Positions 6,346 through 14,272 are shown, counted from the stretch's first letter. The stretch is 23,252 nt of DNA from an uncultured Faecalibacterium sp. (GCA_934512105.1 CAKSWQ010000034.1:1-23252), one strand, 5' to 3'. Made by a program: numbers and translations. The notes: generated by a model not told the origin, from the sequence alone.

Positions 6346-8607
6346 TTATTTTCGGGGGGGGGTAACGCGGAAGCGCTTTACCACCTGTTCCAGTGCGCTG
6401 ATGTCCACAGGCTTGGACAGATGCTCGTCCATGCCGGCTTCCTTGCTCTTTTGCATATCCTCAAGGAAGGCGTTTGCCGTCATGGCTAGGATGGGGATGG
6501 TTCTGCCCAGCGGGTTTTCGCCGCTGCGGATGCGGCGGGTGGCTTCCAAGCCGTCCATCACCGGCATCTGGATATCCATCAGGATCATGTCATAATCGCC
6601 GGGTTTGACGCTGGCAAAGGCATCCACGATTTCCTGACCGTTGGGGCAGATGGTGCAGCTTGCGCCCTTGGTCTCCAGCAGCATCTGCAAAATTTCAGCG
6701 TTGATGGCGTTATCCTCGGCACAGAGAAACTTCATGCCGGACAGGGGAGAGGCGGTCTCTTTTTCCTCCGGGAGCGCCTGCGCCTTTTGTACCGTGTCTG
6801 CTTCGGTATCGATGGGAAATTCCAGCACCACCTCAAAGCGGGTGCCCTTGCCGGTGGCGCTCTCCACGCTGATGGAGCCGCCCATCAGGTCTACGACGCT
6901 CTTGGTGATCGCCATGCCAAGGCCGGTGCCCTGCACCTTGTTGGTGCCGGATTTTTCCTCGCGGGTAAAGGGGTCAAAAAGGGTCTTTTGGAACGCTTCG
7001 CTCATGCCGATGCCGTCATCCTGCACCACAAAGCGGTACCGGGCGTAGTGCTCGTTCCGGGGCAGCTCCTCTACCTCCAACCGGATATGTCCGCCGGTGG
7101 GCGTATACTTGACCGCATTGGAGAGGATATTCATCAGCACCTGATTCAGACGGTTGGGGTCACCCAGCACGTTTTCGTGCTGCATATTGGTGGTTACCGT
7201 AAAGCTCTGGCGGCGCTGGCCTGCCTGCTGGCGAATGATACTGTCCAGCTGGCTGACCTGCTGGGAAAGGTTCATTTTCTCGATGTTCAGGGTGGTCTTG
7301 CCGCTCTCGATACGGCTCATATCCAGAATATCGTTGATGATGCCCAGCAGCAGCTGACTGGAGGTTTCCAGCTTGCCCAGATGCTCGGCCAGCTTTTCCG
7401 GCTCGTGCAGCTCGTTTTTCATCAGGGTGGTAATGCCGATAATGGCGTTCATGGGGGTGCGGATATCGTGGCTCATGTTGGAAAGGAAGTCCGTCTTGGC
7501 CTTGCTGGCGCGCTCGGCGGATTGCAGCGCCTCGGCGGCAGCATCCTGCGCCCGCCGCATCTCGTCGTTGGCCTGTGTCAGCTGGATGTTATACTGTTCC
7601 AGACGGAGGTTCGCTTCTTTTTCTGCCCGCAGCTCCTGCTGCTGCTTTTCCCGCAGAAAGACCCAGCCAGCGAAAACTGCCGCGACCGAAAATATCGTTG
7701 CAAAGCTTATAATAATGGCCATGACGATGCCGACCAGCTTTTGCGTGTTCACGGCCACATATTCTGCCGGAACAAGGAACGCCAGCGTCCACTGGGCGTT
7801 TTCCATCTGCTTCAGGGCGTAGAAATACTCGATCCCGTCCAGCACCGCGTTGGAATAACAGGAGCCTGTGCGGGCAAGCCGCGCCTTTGCTTCTGCAAAA
7901 GAAGAACCGTGCAGATAGGACATCTTGGAGAGCACGGAGTATACGTTGTGCCCCTTCAGCAGCTCGGCATCATTGGCGTTGAACAGCTTGAAGCCATCGT
8001 TATCCAGCACATAGACGCTGTTGTTGTTTTCGTAGGCGTCGCAGCGGAAATAATCGTTCAGCTGGGTCATGCTCTGGGAGATGCCGAAGTACCGCAGGAT
8101 GATCTCGCCGGTCTCGCTCTGGAGGGTGACCGGGGTGGAAAGCTGCTGCAGGAACACCATCCGGGAGTCATCTGTGGTCAGTGAGTTGGAAACATAGCTG
8201 ACCCGCTCCGGTGCGCTTTCCAGATAGGTCATTTCCCGCAGCAGCCCCATGCTGCCGTACTCGGTATAATAACGCCCGCTGGAGTCTACGGCAACCAGTT
8301 CAAGCTGAGCTTCCCGGTAATTGGAAAGTTCCGACAGCTTTTTCAGGTAGCGGTAGAGATCGGTATCGGTCTTTGGCGGGGTATAGTACAAATAATTGCA
8401 CTGGACATCCACGATATCCCAGTGGTTCTCGATCACATCCTCCAGACTGTGGAACATCTGGTGGGTGACCTCTTCCATCTGGCTCAGCCGCTCGTGGTAG
8501 ACAAGGTTCTGGATGTAGGTCTGGCTCATGACAAAAAGGGTCAGGATCAACACGATGATGACAAAGCCGAAGCCCCCAAGCAGCTTTTTATAGATTTTGT
8601 TGTTCAC
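6346..8607 (-). CDS. Hybrid sensor histidine kinase with extracytoplasmic sensor domain
   Basis: A membrane sensor kinase of 753 residues. Membrane segments at about 12-30 and 290-317 enclose an extracytoplasmic domain of about 260 residues that looks Cache-like but is not clearly assigned. A coiled coil (about 319-370) leads to HisKA with the phospho-acceptor H380 (FLSNMSHDIRTPMNA). The HATPase domain follows, with N493 and N497 in the N box, DDGIGM at 530-535 and GTGLGM at 560-565. A receiver at about 626-740 has acidic residues E631 and D632, phospho-acceptor D678 (ILMDIQMP) and K732. There is no HPt domain or DNA-binding output, so a partner elsewhere is needed. The start is GTG at 8607, with AGGAG nine bases before. 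It lies 38 bp after the lipoprotein gene and is surely in one operon with it. Confidence 0.94.
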   Translation of the reverse strand: MNNKIYKKLLGGFGFVIIVLILTLFVMSQTYIQNLVYHERLSQMEEVTHQMFHSLEDVIENHWDIVDVQCNYLYYTPPKTDTDLYRYLKKLSELSNYREAQLELVAVDSSGRYYTEYGSMGLLREMTYLESAPERVSYVSNSLTTDDSRMVFLQQLSTPVTLQSETGEIILRYFGISQSMTQLNDYFRCDAYENNNSVYVLDNDGFKLFNANDAELLKGHNVYSVLSKMSYLHGSSFAEAKARLARTGSCYSNAVLDGIEYFYALKQMENAQWTLAFLVPAEYVAVNTQKLVGIVMAIIISFATIFSVAAVFAGWVFLREKQQQELRAEKEANLRLEQYNIQLTQANDEMRRAQDAAAEALQSAERASKAKTDFLSNMSHDIRTPMNAIIGITTLMKNELHEPEKLAEHLGKLETSSQLLLGIINDILDMSRIESGKTTLNIEKMNLSQQVSQLDSIIRQQAGQRRQSFTVTTNMQHENVLGDPNRLNQVLMNILSNAVKYTPTGGHIRLEVEELPRNEHYARYRFVVQDDGIGMSEAFQKTLFDPFTREEKSGTNKVQGTGLGMAITKSVVDLMGGSISVESATGKGTRFEVVLEFPIDTEADTVQKAQALPEEKETASPLSGMKFLCAEDNAINAEILQMLLETKGASCTICPNGQEIVDAFASVKPGDYDMILMDIQMPVMDGLEATRRIRSGENPLGRTIPILAMTANAFLEDMQKSKEAGMDEHLSKPVDISALEQVVKRFRVTPPRK
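6354..6362. repeat. G9 homopolymer tract at the end of the kinase gene
   Basis: Nine consecutive G on the plus strand (nine C in the coding strand) lie in the last codons of the kinase (VTPPRK, stop). Loss of one base would change the tail by a few residues. Gain of one base would extend the protein by about 17 residues to a stop near 6299. Confidence 0.9.
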
Positions 8608-8627
8608 ATCCAGTATCTCCTGTCCAT

Positions 8628-8645
8628 TTTGTTTTCAGATGCACC
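8628..8645 (-). repeat. Solo end of the family A inverted-end element
   Basis: On the minus strand the sequence right after the lipoprotein stop codon reads GGTGCATCTGAAAACAAA. It matches the corresponding end of the 160-bp copy (12909-13068) in 17 of 18 bases and that of the short copy in 16 of 18. No second end lies nearby, so it is a remnant or an independent small site in the gap between lipoprotein and kinase. Confidence 0.65.
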
Positions 8646-10433
8646 TTAGCTCCATGCGGTATCTGCCCGGCTGATGGTGGTGTATGCGCCAAAGAAAGCC
8701 TTTGCGGCGTCCATGCCCACCACGCCGCTGTCTGTCACCGTTGCTTCGGCAGCCAGCTGGTCGCTCACGCCGCAGATGGCTACCTGATAGGTCTTGCCTG
8801 CCTCCGGCTGCACCGGGCTTACCAGCACATAGGGGTAGCCCTTGCCGTTGCCGTAGGCATCGTAGCCAGAAGCCAGCAGGTCGCTGATCTGCTGCCCGGT
8901 CAGGGGAACGGTCTGGATGGTGCGGTTCCAGCCGGTGGGAAGAATGACCGAAAGATCGTAATCCGTAATGCCCTTGGCGTACAGCTTGGCAGCTACACCG
9001 TGGTGGTTCTGGTTGGTGGGGTTGCCGGGGATCCATGTGCTCAGCGAGACCAGCGCAAGGTCGCTGCCGGTAGCCTGAGCAAAGCAGCGCCCCACCAGCA
9101 TGGCGCAGTCCTGCTGCGAAAGCTCCTCGGTGACGGTGGTGATGGTATCCGGGGTGTTGTTCACCACACTGTCCTGATCCTCGTCCAGCTGACGGATGAC
9201 ATCCTCCATGGTGGCGTTGCCCTTCATGAAATCCAGCATCTTGTTGCCGGTGGTTACAACGGTATTTTCCCAGCCGGAATAGATAAAGGGCGCGGTGTTG
9301 CCCGCGTTCAGGGCGTTGGCGATGTCGGCATAATAGGTGCCGTCCGCCTTTGCGTCCTTGAAGGGCAGCAGGCTGCTTTTCAGCGCTGTTGCGGGCTGCA
9401 GAGCGCTGGTGCCCGCAACGGTGGAAAGCACGCGCATTACCTTGAGCGCATCCTCCAGCTTCTGGGGGTTCTGCTCCAGCTTTTTGTTCAGACCGTAAAA
9501 ACGGTTCACATTCAGCACAAAAACGTTCTGGGTGCCGTCCTCCGAGAGAAACGGCATCAGCCCGAATTTATCGGCGTTGCCGTCTGCCTCTACGATGCCG
9601 TTGGTGTTGCCGATCAAAAACAGGGTGTTGCCCTCGGCCATCCTCTGCCAGGTCACACTGTCGTCAAGCGCATCGCCGGAGCCGTTCAGCATCCCGATGT
9701 CCTTCCACTTCTGGACGTATGCCATCGCCTGCATCATGCCGGGGGTGTTGCTGACGTTTGCCTTGCCGGAAAGATAATCCTTCTGCCACTGTTTGCCGTC
9801 CAGCGTGCCGAGGAAATCGGCATCCGCAATGTTGCACAGGAACTGGAAACCGTAGCCCGGGTACTGGATCTGCGGCAGGCAGAGATCGACCCCCGCCTCC
9901 TTGGCTTTTGCAGCCAGCACTTCCAGCTCGGCAAAGGAATTGGGCAGCGCCCAGCCGTATTTTTGCAGCAGGGTCTTGTTGTAGGTAATACCGTAGCAGT
10001 TGTAGGTTGAAGGCAGCAGATAGATGGCACCGTTATCAAATACATCCTGCAGGCGGGACTCCACATAGCTGTCGGTAAAATCGTAGCCGGAAAGATCCAG
10101 CAGTTTGTCGGAGACCAGATCGATCCGGGGGTTGTAGTATGTCAAGGTGCACACATCCGGCAGGTCGCCCGCCGCAAACATATTCTGCAAGCAGGTGGTG
10201 GTGTTATCGCCGCTGTACGGCACGATCTCAACATTTACTTCCGGGTAAACGCTGTGCACCTGCTCAATAAAGGCTTCTACTTCCTTATAAGGTGCCATAA
10301 AGGTAACGGCTTCGTGCGCATCCTCTTTTTTAGCCGTTTCGGTCTTGCCGCCGCCGCAGGCGGTCAGCGCTGCCGTGGCGGCTGCAAGGCCGCAAGCCTG
10401 CAAAAACGAGCGGCGGGAGATCTTTTTCATCAT
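8646..10433 (-). CDS. Lipoprotein: solute-binding protein fused to a 5'-nucleotidase C-terminal-like domain
   Basis: An exported lipid-anchored binding protein of 595 residues. The signal peptide carries a Tat-like SRRSFLQ (residues 6-12) and a lipobox LTAC with C26. Residues about 42-420 resemble family 1 extracellular solute-binding proteins of ABC importers (AAGDLPDVCTL, then YGITYNKTLLQKYGW, then SGWENTV). Residues about 433-590 resemble the C-terminal domain of 5'-nucleotidases: ATGSDLALVS, GITDYDLSVILPTGWNRTIQ and VPLTGQQISDLL. The metallophosphatase catalytic domain is absent, so hydrolysis is not expected. No permease or ATPase gene is adjacent; the next gene is a hybrid kinase with a large outer domain. 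I infer the lipoprotein presents a ligand, perhaps sugar and/or nucleotide, to that kinase. The domain 1 call is firm; domain 2 rests on motif resemblance. Confidence 0.88.
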   Translation of the reverse strand: MMKKISRRSFLQACGLAAATAALTACGGGKTETAKKEDAHEAVTFMAPYKEVEAFIEQVHSVYPEVNVEIVPYSGDNTTTCLQNMFAAGDLPDVCTLTYYNPRIDLVSDKLLDLSGYDFTDSYVESRLQDVFDNGAIYLLPSTYNCYGITYNKTLLQKYGWALPNSFAELEVLAAKAKEAGVDLCLPQIQYPGYGFQFLCNIADADFLGTLDGKQWQKDYLSGKANVSNTPGMMQAMAYVQKWKDIGMLNGSGDALDDSVTWQRMAEGNTLFLIGNTNGIVEADGNADKFGLMPFLSEDGTQNVFVLNVNRFYGLNKKLEQNPQKLEDALKVMRVLSTVAGTSALQPATALKSSLLPFKDAKADGTYYADIANALNAGNTAPFIYSGWENTVVTTGNKMLDFMKGNATMEDVIRQLDEDQDSVVNNTPDTITTVTEELSQQDCAMLVGRCFAQATGSDLALVSLSTWIPGNPTNQNHHGVAAKLYAKGITDYDLSVILPTGWNRTIQTVPLTGQQISDLLASGYDAYGNGKGYPYVLVSPVQPEAGKTYQVAICGVSDQLAAEATVTDSGVVGMDAAKAFFGAYTTISRADTAWS

Positions 10434-10544
10434 ACAAATACCTTTCTTACAGGTTGGTTATTCTTACACACCCCACAGGAACTCCCACGCTCGCGGCCTG
10501 TCCGCACTGGGCATACGCCGATTTTCCCATAAAATGACATTCTT

Positions 10545-10573
10545 ATTGTACCATCGCAACAAAAGCGTTTCAA
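10545..10573 (-). promoter_or_regulatory. Promoter of the lipoprotein-kinase operon
   Basis: Read on the minus strand: -35 TTGAAA (10568-10573), a 17-base spacer and -10 TACAAT (10545-10550) preceded by TGG. It lies about 110 bases upstream of the lipoprotein ATG. The spacer and -10 of the divergent MATE promoter lie more than 100 bases away. Confidence 0.82.
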
Positions 10574-10666
10574 GTTGTTTTTGAAGGATTTTGCATGGAA
10601 AAGGGCGAAAAACCGCGTGCTTTGCCCCCGCGCAGCGCAAAACCGCCCCGGGATGCGTGCAGAGGC

Positions 10667-10695
10667 TTTTCTGCATGGGAAAAGCGTGGTATACT
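10667..10695 (+). promoter_or_regulatory. Probable promoter of the MATE transporter gene
   Basis: -10 TATACT (10690-10695) preceded by GTGG; the -35 position, 17 bases upstream, is the weak TTTTCT. It is an extended -10 type. The 316-bp intergenic stretch 10434-10749 holds this promoter, the divergent lipoprotein promoter and nothing else I can name. Confidence 0.6.
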
Positions 10696-10749
10696 TGGGC
10701 AGAGCAAATTAAAAAATTGAGAGAAACACAGCTCGGAAGGAAAGAGATC

Positions 10750-12093
10750 ATGTCGAAAGATGAATATCTGATTACAGATGCGCCGCTGAAAGCGCTGACG
10801 GTTTTTGCAATGCCAATGATCCTTGGCAGCTTTTTTCAGCAGGTCTATAATATGGCGGACTCCATCATAGTCGGCCAGTTTGTCGGTTCCTCGGCGCTGG
10901 CGGCTGTCGGGGCCTGTGCTGCGCTGACCAATGTTTTTATCTGCGTGGCGCTGGGTGCCGGTGTGGGTGCCGGTGTGCTGGTAAGCCGCTATTTTGGCGC
11001 CAAAAGCTATGGCAAAATGAAAACCATCGTGTCAACGTCCCTCGTCAGCTTTCTGGCTTTGAGCGTCGTCCTTGGCGTTTTTGGCTTCTGCTTTTCCCAT
11101 GCTATGATGAGCGGCTTGCAGACCCCCGCCGATATCCTGGAGGACGCGGTGCTGTATCTGCGGGTCTATTTTGTGGGCTTCCCGTTTTTGTTCATGTACA
11201 ACATTCTTTCCACCATGTTTACCTCCATTGGGGAATCCAGAATCCCGCTGGGGCTGCTGATCTTTTCCTCCATCCTGAATATTTTTATGGATCTCTGGAT
11301 GGTGGCAGGGCTTGGCTTGGGGGTGTTTGGCGCAGCCCTTGCCACGTTGATCGCACAAGGCATTTCTGCGGTCTTTTCGTTTTTGATCTTCCTGCACCGG
11401 ATGCGGCAATATAAAAGCCCCTTTAAAAAGTTTGACCGGCAGGAGCTGGCTTCCATGCTGCGCATTGCGGTGCCTTCGGTTTTACAGCAGTCCACCGTGT
11501 CCATCGGCATGATGATCGTACAGGCGGTGGTAAACCCCTTTGGCACACAGGCGCTTGCCGGGTATGCGGCAACGATGCGGGTGGAAAATGTTTTCTCCCT
11601 GATCTTTGTCTCCATCGGCAATGCAGTCTCGCCGTTTGTTTCCCAGAATCTTGGCGCAGGGAAAATCGACCGCCTCAAAAAAGGCTACCACGCGGCACTG
11701 GTGCTGGATCTCTGCTTTGCGGTCATTGCCTTTGCGGTCATTGAAACCCTGCACACCCAGATCTCCTCGCTGTTCTTGGGCAAAGACGGAACGGAGCTGG
11801 CCTATCAGGTGTCCGGTGATTATATGCGGTGGCTGGGGTACTTCTTCATCTTCATGGGCATCAAGATGGCGACCGACGGCGTGCTGCGCGGGCTTGGGAT
11901 CATGCGTCCGTTCCTCGTTGCAAACATGGTAAACCTTGCCATTCGTCTGTCCGTTGCCCTGATCTGCGCACCGCGCTTTGGCATTGCCTTTGTCTGGCTT
12001 GCTGTCCCGGCGGGGTGGCTTGCAAACTTCCTTGTCTCCTATGCGGCGCTCAGAAGATCGTGGCCGACGGAGAATGCAGCAGCACCTCAATAA
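10750..12093 (+). CDS. MATE family efflux transporter
   Basis: A cation-coupled multidrug or metabolite exporter in the membrane, 447 residues with about 12 hydrophobic segments. The first reads LKALTVFAMPMILGSFFQQ, followed by VYNMADSIIVGQFVG and SSALAAVGACAAL, the standard MATE/NorM opening. The second half repeats the fold (from about residue 240; IAVPSVLQQSTVS is a family-like segment). The frame is open to an ATG at 10591, but that extension crosses the promoter. ATG 10750, with GGAAGG nine bases before, is the natural start. The downstream FUSC-like gene has its own promoter. The substrate cannot be read from the sequence. Confidence 0.93.
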   Translation: MSKDEYLITDAPLKALTVFAMPMILGSFFQQVYNMADSIIVGQFVGSSALAAVGACAALTNVFICVALGAGVGAGVLVSRYFGAKSYGKMKTIVSTSLVSFLALSVVLGVFGFCFSHAMMSGLQTPADILEDAVLYLRVYFVGFPFLFMYNILSTMFTSIGESRIPLGLLIFSSILNIFMDLWMVAGLGLGVFGAALATLIAQGISAVFSFLIFLHRMRQYKSPFKKFDRQELASMLRIAVPSVLQQSTVSIGMMIVQAVVNPFGTQALAGYAATMRVENVFSLIFVSIGNAVSPFVSQNLGAGKIDRLKKGYHAALVLDLCFAVIAFAVIETLHTQISSLFLGKDGTELAYQVSGDYMRWLGYFFIFMGIKMATDGVLRGLGIMRPFLVANMVNLAIRLSVALICAPRFGIAFVWLAVPAGWLANFLVSYAALRRSWPTENAAAPQ

Positions 12094-12149
12094 TTTTGTG
12101 CAGCGCGGGAGCAGTGGTCTTGTTAAATAATCTACTTACGCTGAAAGTC

Positions 12150-12178
12150 TTGTATCCAACAATGTCCTGTGGTATGCT
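12150..12178 (+). promoter_or_regulatory. Promoter of the FUSC-like gene
   Basis: TTGTAT (12150-12155), a 17-base spacer ending in TGTGG, then TATGCT (12173-12178). It lies about 30 bases upstream of the ribosome binding site. Confidence 0.7.
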
Positions 12179-12212
12179 GGAGCGGTAATGCAAAAAGAGG
12201 AGGATCTTGGAG

Positions 12213-12764
12213 ATGTTACAGTTCCCGCGCGAGGATTACCGGCTGCATGTGGGCTGGCGCACCATCAAAACGGCGATCACGGCCATGCTGGTGGCGGTCG
12301 TCTACTGCCTGCTGGAGCGCAACCCGGCGTTTGCCTGCATCGGCGTCATTTTCGGCCTTGGCACCGATATGCCGGACTCGATCAAAAACGGCGGCAACCG
12401 TCTGTTCGGCACCCTCATCGGCGGCTTGCTGGCCATTGCGGTGTTCTGGGTGTATCTGCGGTTTTACCCGCAGGGCGGCCACAGTATGTTACTGGCGCTG
12501 CTGCTGGGTGCGGCGATCGTGATGCTCATCCTGCTGTGCCAGTATTTCTGGCCGGGCGGCGTGCAGCCCGGCGGTGTGGTGCTTTGCATCGTGCTGTTCA
12601 GCACGCCGGTGGAGACCTACGTTGCCTACTCCCTCAACCGCATCTTTGATACGGCAGTGGGCGTCATTGTAGCGCTGTTGGTCAATTATTTTCTGCCGCG
12701 CGAGCGGGTGGTGGCCTGCTGGGAAAAGTTCAAGGGGCTTTTCCGGCCGGTGGAACATTCCTGA
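12213..12764 (+). CDS. FUSC/aromatic acid exporter-like membrane protein
   Basis: This 183-residue protein has four to five hydrophobic segments and a short basic C-terminal tail (LPRERVVACWEKFKGLFRPVE). The pattern HVGWRTIKTAITAMLVAVV, then ERNPAFACIGVIFGLG, then GGNRLFGTLIGGLLAIA matches the membrane domain of the FUSC/ArAE family (the short DUF939-like Firmicutes forms), linked to export of aromatic carboxylates. It lacks the long cytoplasmic C-terminal domain of the larger forms. ATG 12213 follows GAGGAGG (12197-12203) by nine bases; an in-frame TTG two codons earlier is less likely. It is monocistronic, with its own promoter and a strong terminator. Function beyond the family is not known. 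Confidence 0.85.
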   Translation: MLQFPREDYRLHVGWRTIKTAITAMLVAVVYCLLERNPAFACIGVIFGLGTDMPDSIKNGGNRLFGTLIGGLLAIAVFWVYLRFYPQGGHSMLLALLLGAAIVMLILLCQYFWPGGVQPGGVVLCIVLFSTPVETYVAYSLNRIFDTAVGVIVALLVNYFLPRERVVACWEKFKGLFRPVEHS

Positions 12765-12806
12765 TGGAACAACCCGCGCGGCGGCGTTTTTACAAAATAG
12801 CAAAGG

Positions 12807-12846
12807 GGCTGCTGCACAGTGAAATAGCTGTGCAGCAGCCTTTTTT
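12807..12846 (+). terminator. Terminator of the FUSC-like gene
   Basis: GGCTGCTGCACAG (12807-12819) pairs perfectly with CTGTGCAGCAGCC (12828-12840), followed by six T. Confidence 0.95.
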
Positions 12847-12880
12847 CTATGCCCGCCCGGTCTGTTACAGCGGTTTACTT

Positions 12881-12907
12881 TTGACAAGAGAAATGCTATG
12901 ATACACT
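12881..12907 (+). promoter_or_regulatory. Promoter of the P1 peptidase gene
   Basis: TTGACA (12881-12886) and TACACT (12902-12907) with a 15-base spacer; reading the -35 as TTTTGA (12879-12884) gives 17. Transcription would start inside the left end of the family A element at 12909, making that element the whole 5' leader. Confidence 0.6.
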
Positions 12908-12908
12908 G

Positions 12909-13068
12909 GGTGTATCTGAAAAGTCGAAAATTTAGCCTATTTCTACAAACACAGCTGGATTTTGCGTTAAACAGCCTTGAAATCCACAAAGGATTCCTGC
13001 GGCTGTTTGCCTTAAATCCCGCTTGTGCTTGCGAAATATTCGTCATTTTCTTTGTTTTCAGATACACC
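12909..13068 (-). repeat. Long copy of dispersed inverted-end element (family A)
   Basis: A 160-bp element with perfect 14-bp inverted ends: GGTGTATCTGAAAA at 12909-12922 and its complement at 13055-13068. The interior is also palindromic. GGATTT pairs with AAATCC, AAACAGCC with GGCTGTTT, and a central AATCC with GGATT, so one strand can fold into a single long imperfect hairpin. Relative to the 53-bp copy at 4175-4227 it lies inverted and carries 107 extra bases. It has no coding capacity and ends about 13 bases before the ribosome binding site of the P1 peptidase. Confidence 0.85.
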
Positions 13069-13094
13069 TAAGAAAAAGGCAAGGAGGAGCTACG

Positions 13095-14147
13095 ATGGGA
13101 ATTGCAGGGAACGAATGGGGCTTTCAGGTGGGCACGCTGCCCAAAGGTGCGCTGGATAAGATCAGCGATGTGCCGGGGGTGACGGTGGGGCACTGCACTT
13201 TGGCAGACGGTGTGGTGCAGACCGGTGTGACGGCGCTGCTGCCCCACCCGGGGGATGTTTTCCACGAAAAGGTGCTGGCGGCCAGCTATGTCATCAACGG
13301 CTTTGGCAAGACCACCGGTCTTGTACAGATCGACGAGCTGGGCACGCTGGAAACGCCCATTCTGTTTACCAACACCCTCAGTGTGGGCACGGCGCAGACC
13401 GCGCTGGTGAAGTATATGCTGGAGAGAAACCCCGACATCTGCGAGACCACCGGCAGCGTGAACCCGGTGGTCTGCGAGTGCAACGACTGCGGCCTGAACG
13501 ATATCCGGGGGCTCCATGTCACCGAGCAGCACGTCTTTGCCGCGCTGGCAGACTGTAAGGCAGACTTTGCCGAGGGTGCCGTAGGTGCCGGGCGGGGGAT
13601 GCGCTGCCATGGCCTCAAGGGCGGCATCGGCTCTGCCTCCCGGGTGGTGGAGCTGGACGGCAAGCCGTACACCATGGGCGCACTGGTGCTCTCCAACCAC
13701 GCGCTGTTCGATGACCTCATCGTGGCGGGCACGCCCATCCATACGCTGCTGGATGGCAGCATCCCGCCCCACGAGGACAAGGGCTCCATCATCACAGTAC
13801 TGGCTACGGATATCCCCCTGAGCGAGCGGCAGCTGCGGCGGCTGTGCCGCCGGGCGCTGGTGGGGCTTTCCCGCACCGGCTCCTATTGCGGCAACGGCAG
13901 CGGTGAGATCGTCATCGCCTTCACCACCGCCAACCGGGTGCCGCACTATTCAGAGAAAGCCCTGCTGCCCATGACCCTGCTCCACGATGATGCCATCAAC
14001 CCCCTGTTCCGGGCGGTGGCAGAGTGTGTGGAGGAAAGCGTTCTCAGCAGCCTGCTCCACGCCGAGACGGTTACCGGCAACCACGGCCAAACCTTCCGCA
14101 GCCTGACGGAGCTCTTATCGCAAGGCGAGAAGGCAGCGCAGCCTTAA
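13095..14147 (+). CDS. P1 family peptidase (DmpA/BapA type, family S58)
   Basis: An N-terminal nucleophile (Ntn) peptidase related to L-aminopeptidase D-Ala-esterase DmpA and beta-aminopeptidases, 350 residues. The start KISDVPGVTVGHCTLADG and the later TGVTALLPHPGD are typical of the family. The segment AVGAGRGMRCHGLKGGIGSA precedes the processing region MGALVLSNHALFDDL, where the family cleaves itself before the nucleophile; S200 is the likely catalytic serine. The enzyme would act as a heterodimer of about 199 and 151 residues. AAGGAGGAG (13081-13089) precedes the ATG. The same frame runs back to 13023, but that part lies in the repeat. It is preceded by the family A element and has no obvious partner genes. 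Substrates are probably small peptides or amides. Confidence 0.93.
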   Translation: MGIAGNEWGFQVGTLPKGALDKISDVPGVTVGHCTLADGVVQTGVTALLPHPGDVFHEKVLAASYVINGFGKTTGLVQIDELGTLETPILFTNTLSVGTAQTALVKYMLERNPDICETTGSVNPVVCECNDCGLNDIRGLHVTEQHVFAALADCKADFAEGAVGAGRGMRCHGLKGGIGSASRVVELDGKPYTMGALVLSNHALFDDLIVAGTPIHTLLDGSIPPHEDKGSIITVLATDIPLSERQLRRLCRRALVGLSRTGSYCGNGSGEIVIAFTTANRVPHYSEKALLPMTLLHDDAINPLFRAVAECVEESVLSSLLHAETVTGNHGQTFRSLTELLSQGEKAAQP

Positions 14148-14167
14148 AAAGCATCTTTGCGATATGT

Positions 14168-14205
14168 AGTTTGCGGATGTTGTCTAGGCATTAAAAACGC
14201 AAACT
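14168..14205 (+). other. Hairpin downstream of the P1 peptidase gene
   Basis: AGTTTGCG (14168-14175) pairs perfectly with CGCAAACT (14198-14205) around a 22-base loop. No T run follows, so intrinsic termination on the plus strand is doubtful; it may stabilise the 3' end. Confidence 0.5.
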
Positions 14206-14215
14206 GCGATGAAAC

Positions 14216-14251
14216 AAAAAGCCTGAAGCACTGCAATGCAGAACTTCAGGC
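14216..14251 (-). terminator. Terminator of the YwaF-family gene
   Basis: On the minus strand GCCTGAAG (14244-14251) pairs with CTTCAGGC (14221-14228), followed by TTTTTGTTT. It begins 22 bases past the stop at 14273. Confidence 0.85.
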
Positions 14252-14272
14252 GTAGTTACAAACAGCTGCGGG

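Noticed and set aside
6787..8184. A 465-codon plus-strand frame opposite the kinase gene
   Set aside because: The minus-strand kinase has all domain motifs in order; the opposite frame has none and lacks a suitable ribosome binding site.
10590..10690. Near-direct repeat of GCATGG-AAAG-G-G sequences about 80 bases apart
   Set aside because: Only about 14 similar bases with several differences; too weak to separate from chance near a promoter.
10591..10749. N-terminal extension of the MATE protein
   Set aside because: It would place coding sequence over the promoter, and the MATE fold begins normally at ATG 10750, which has its own ribosome binding site.
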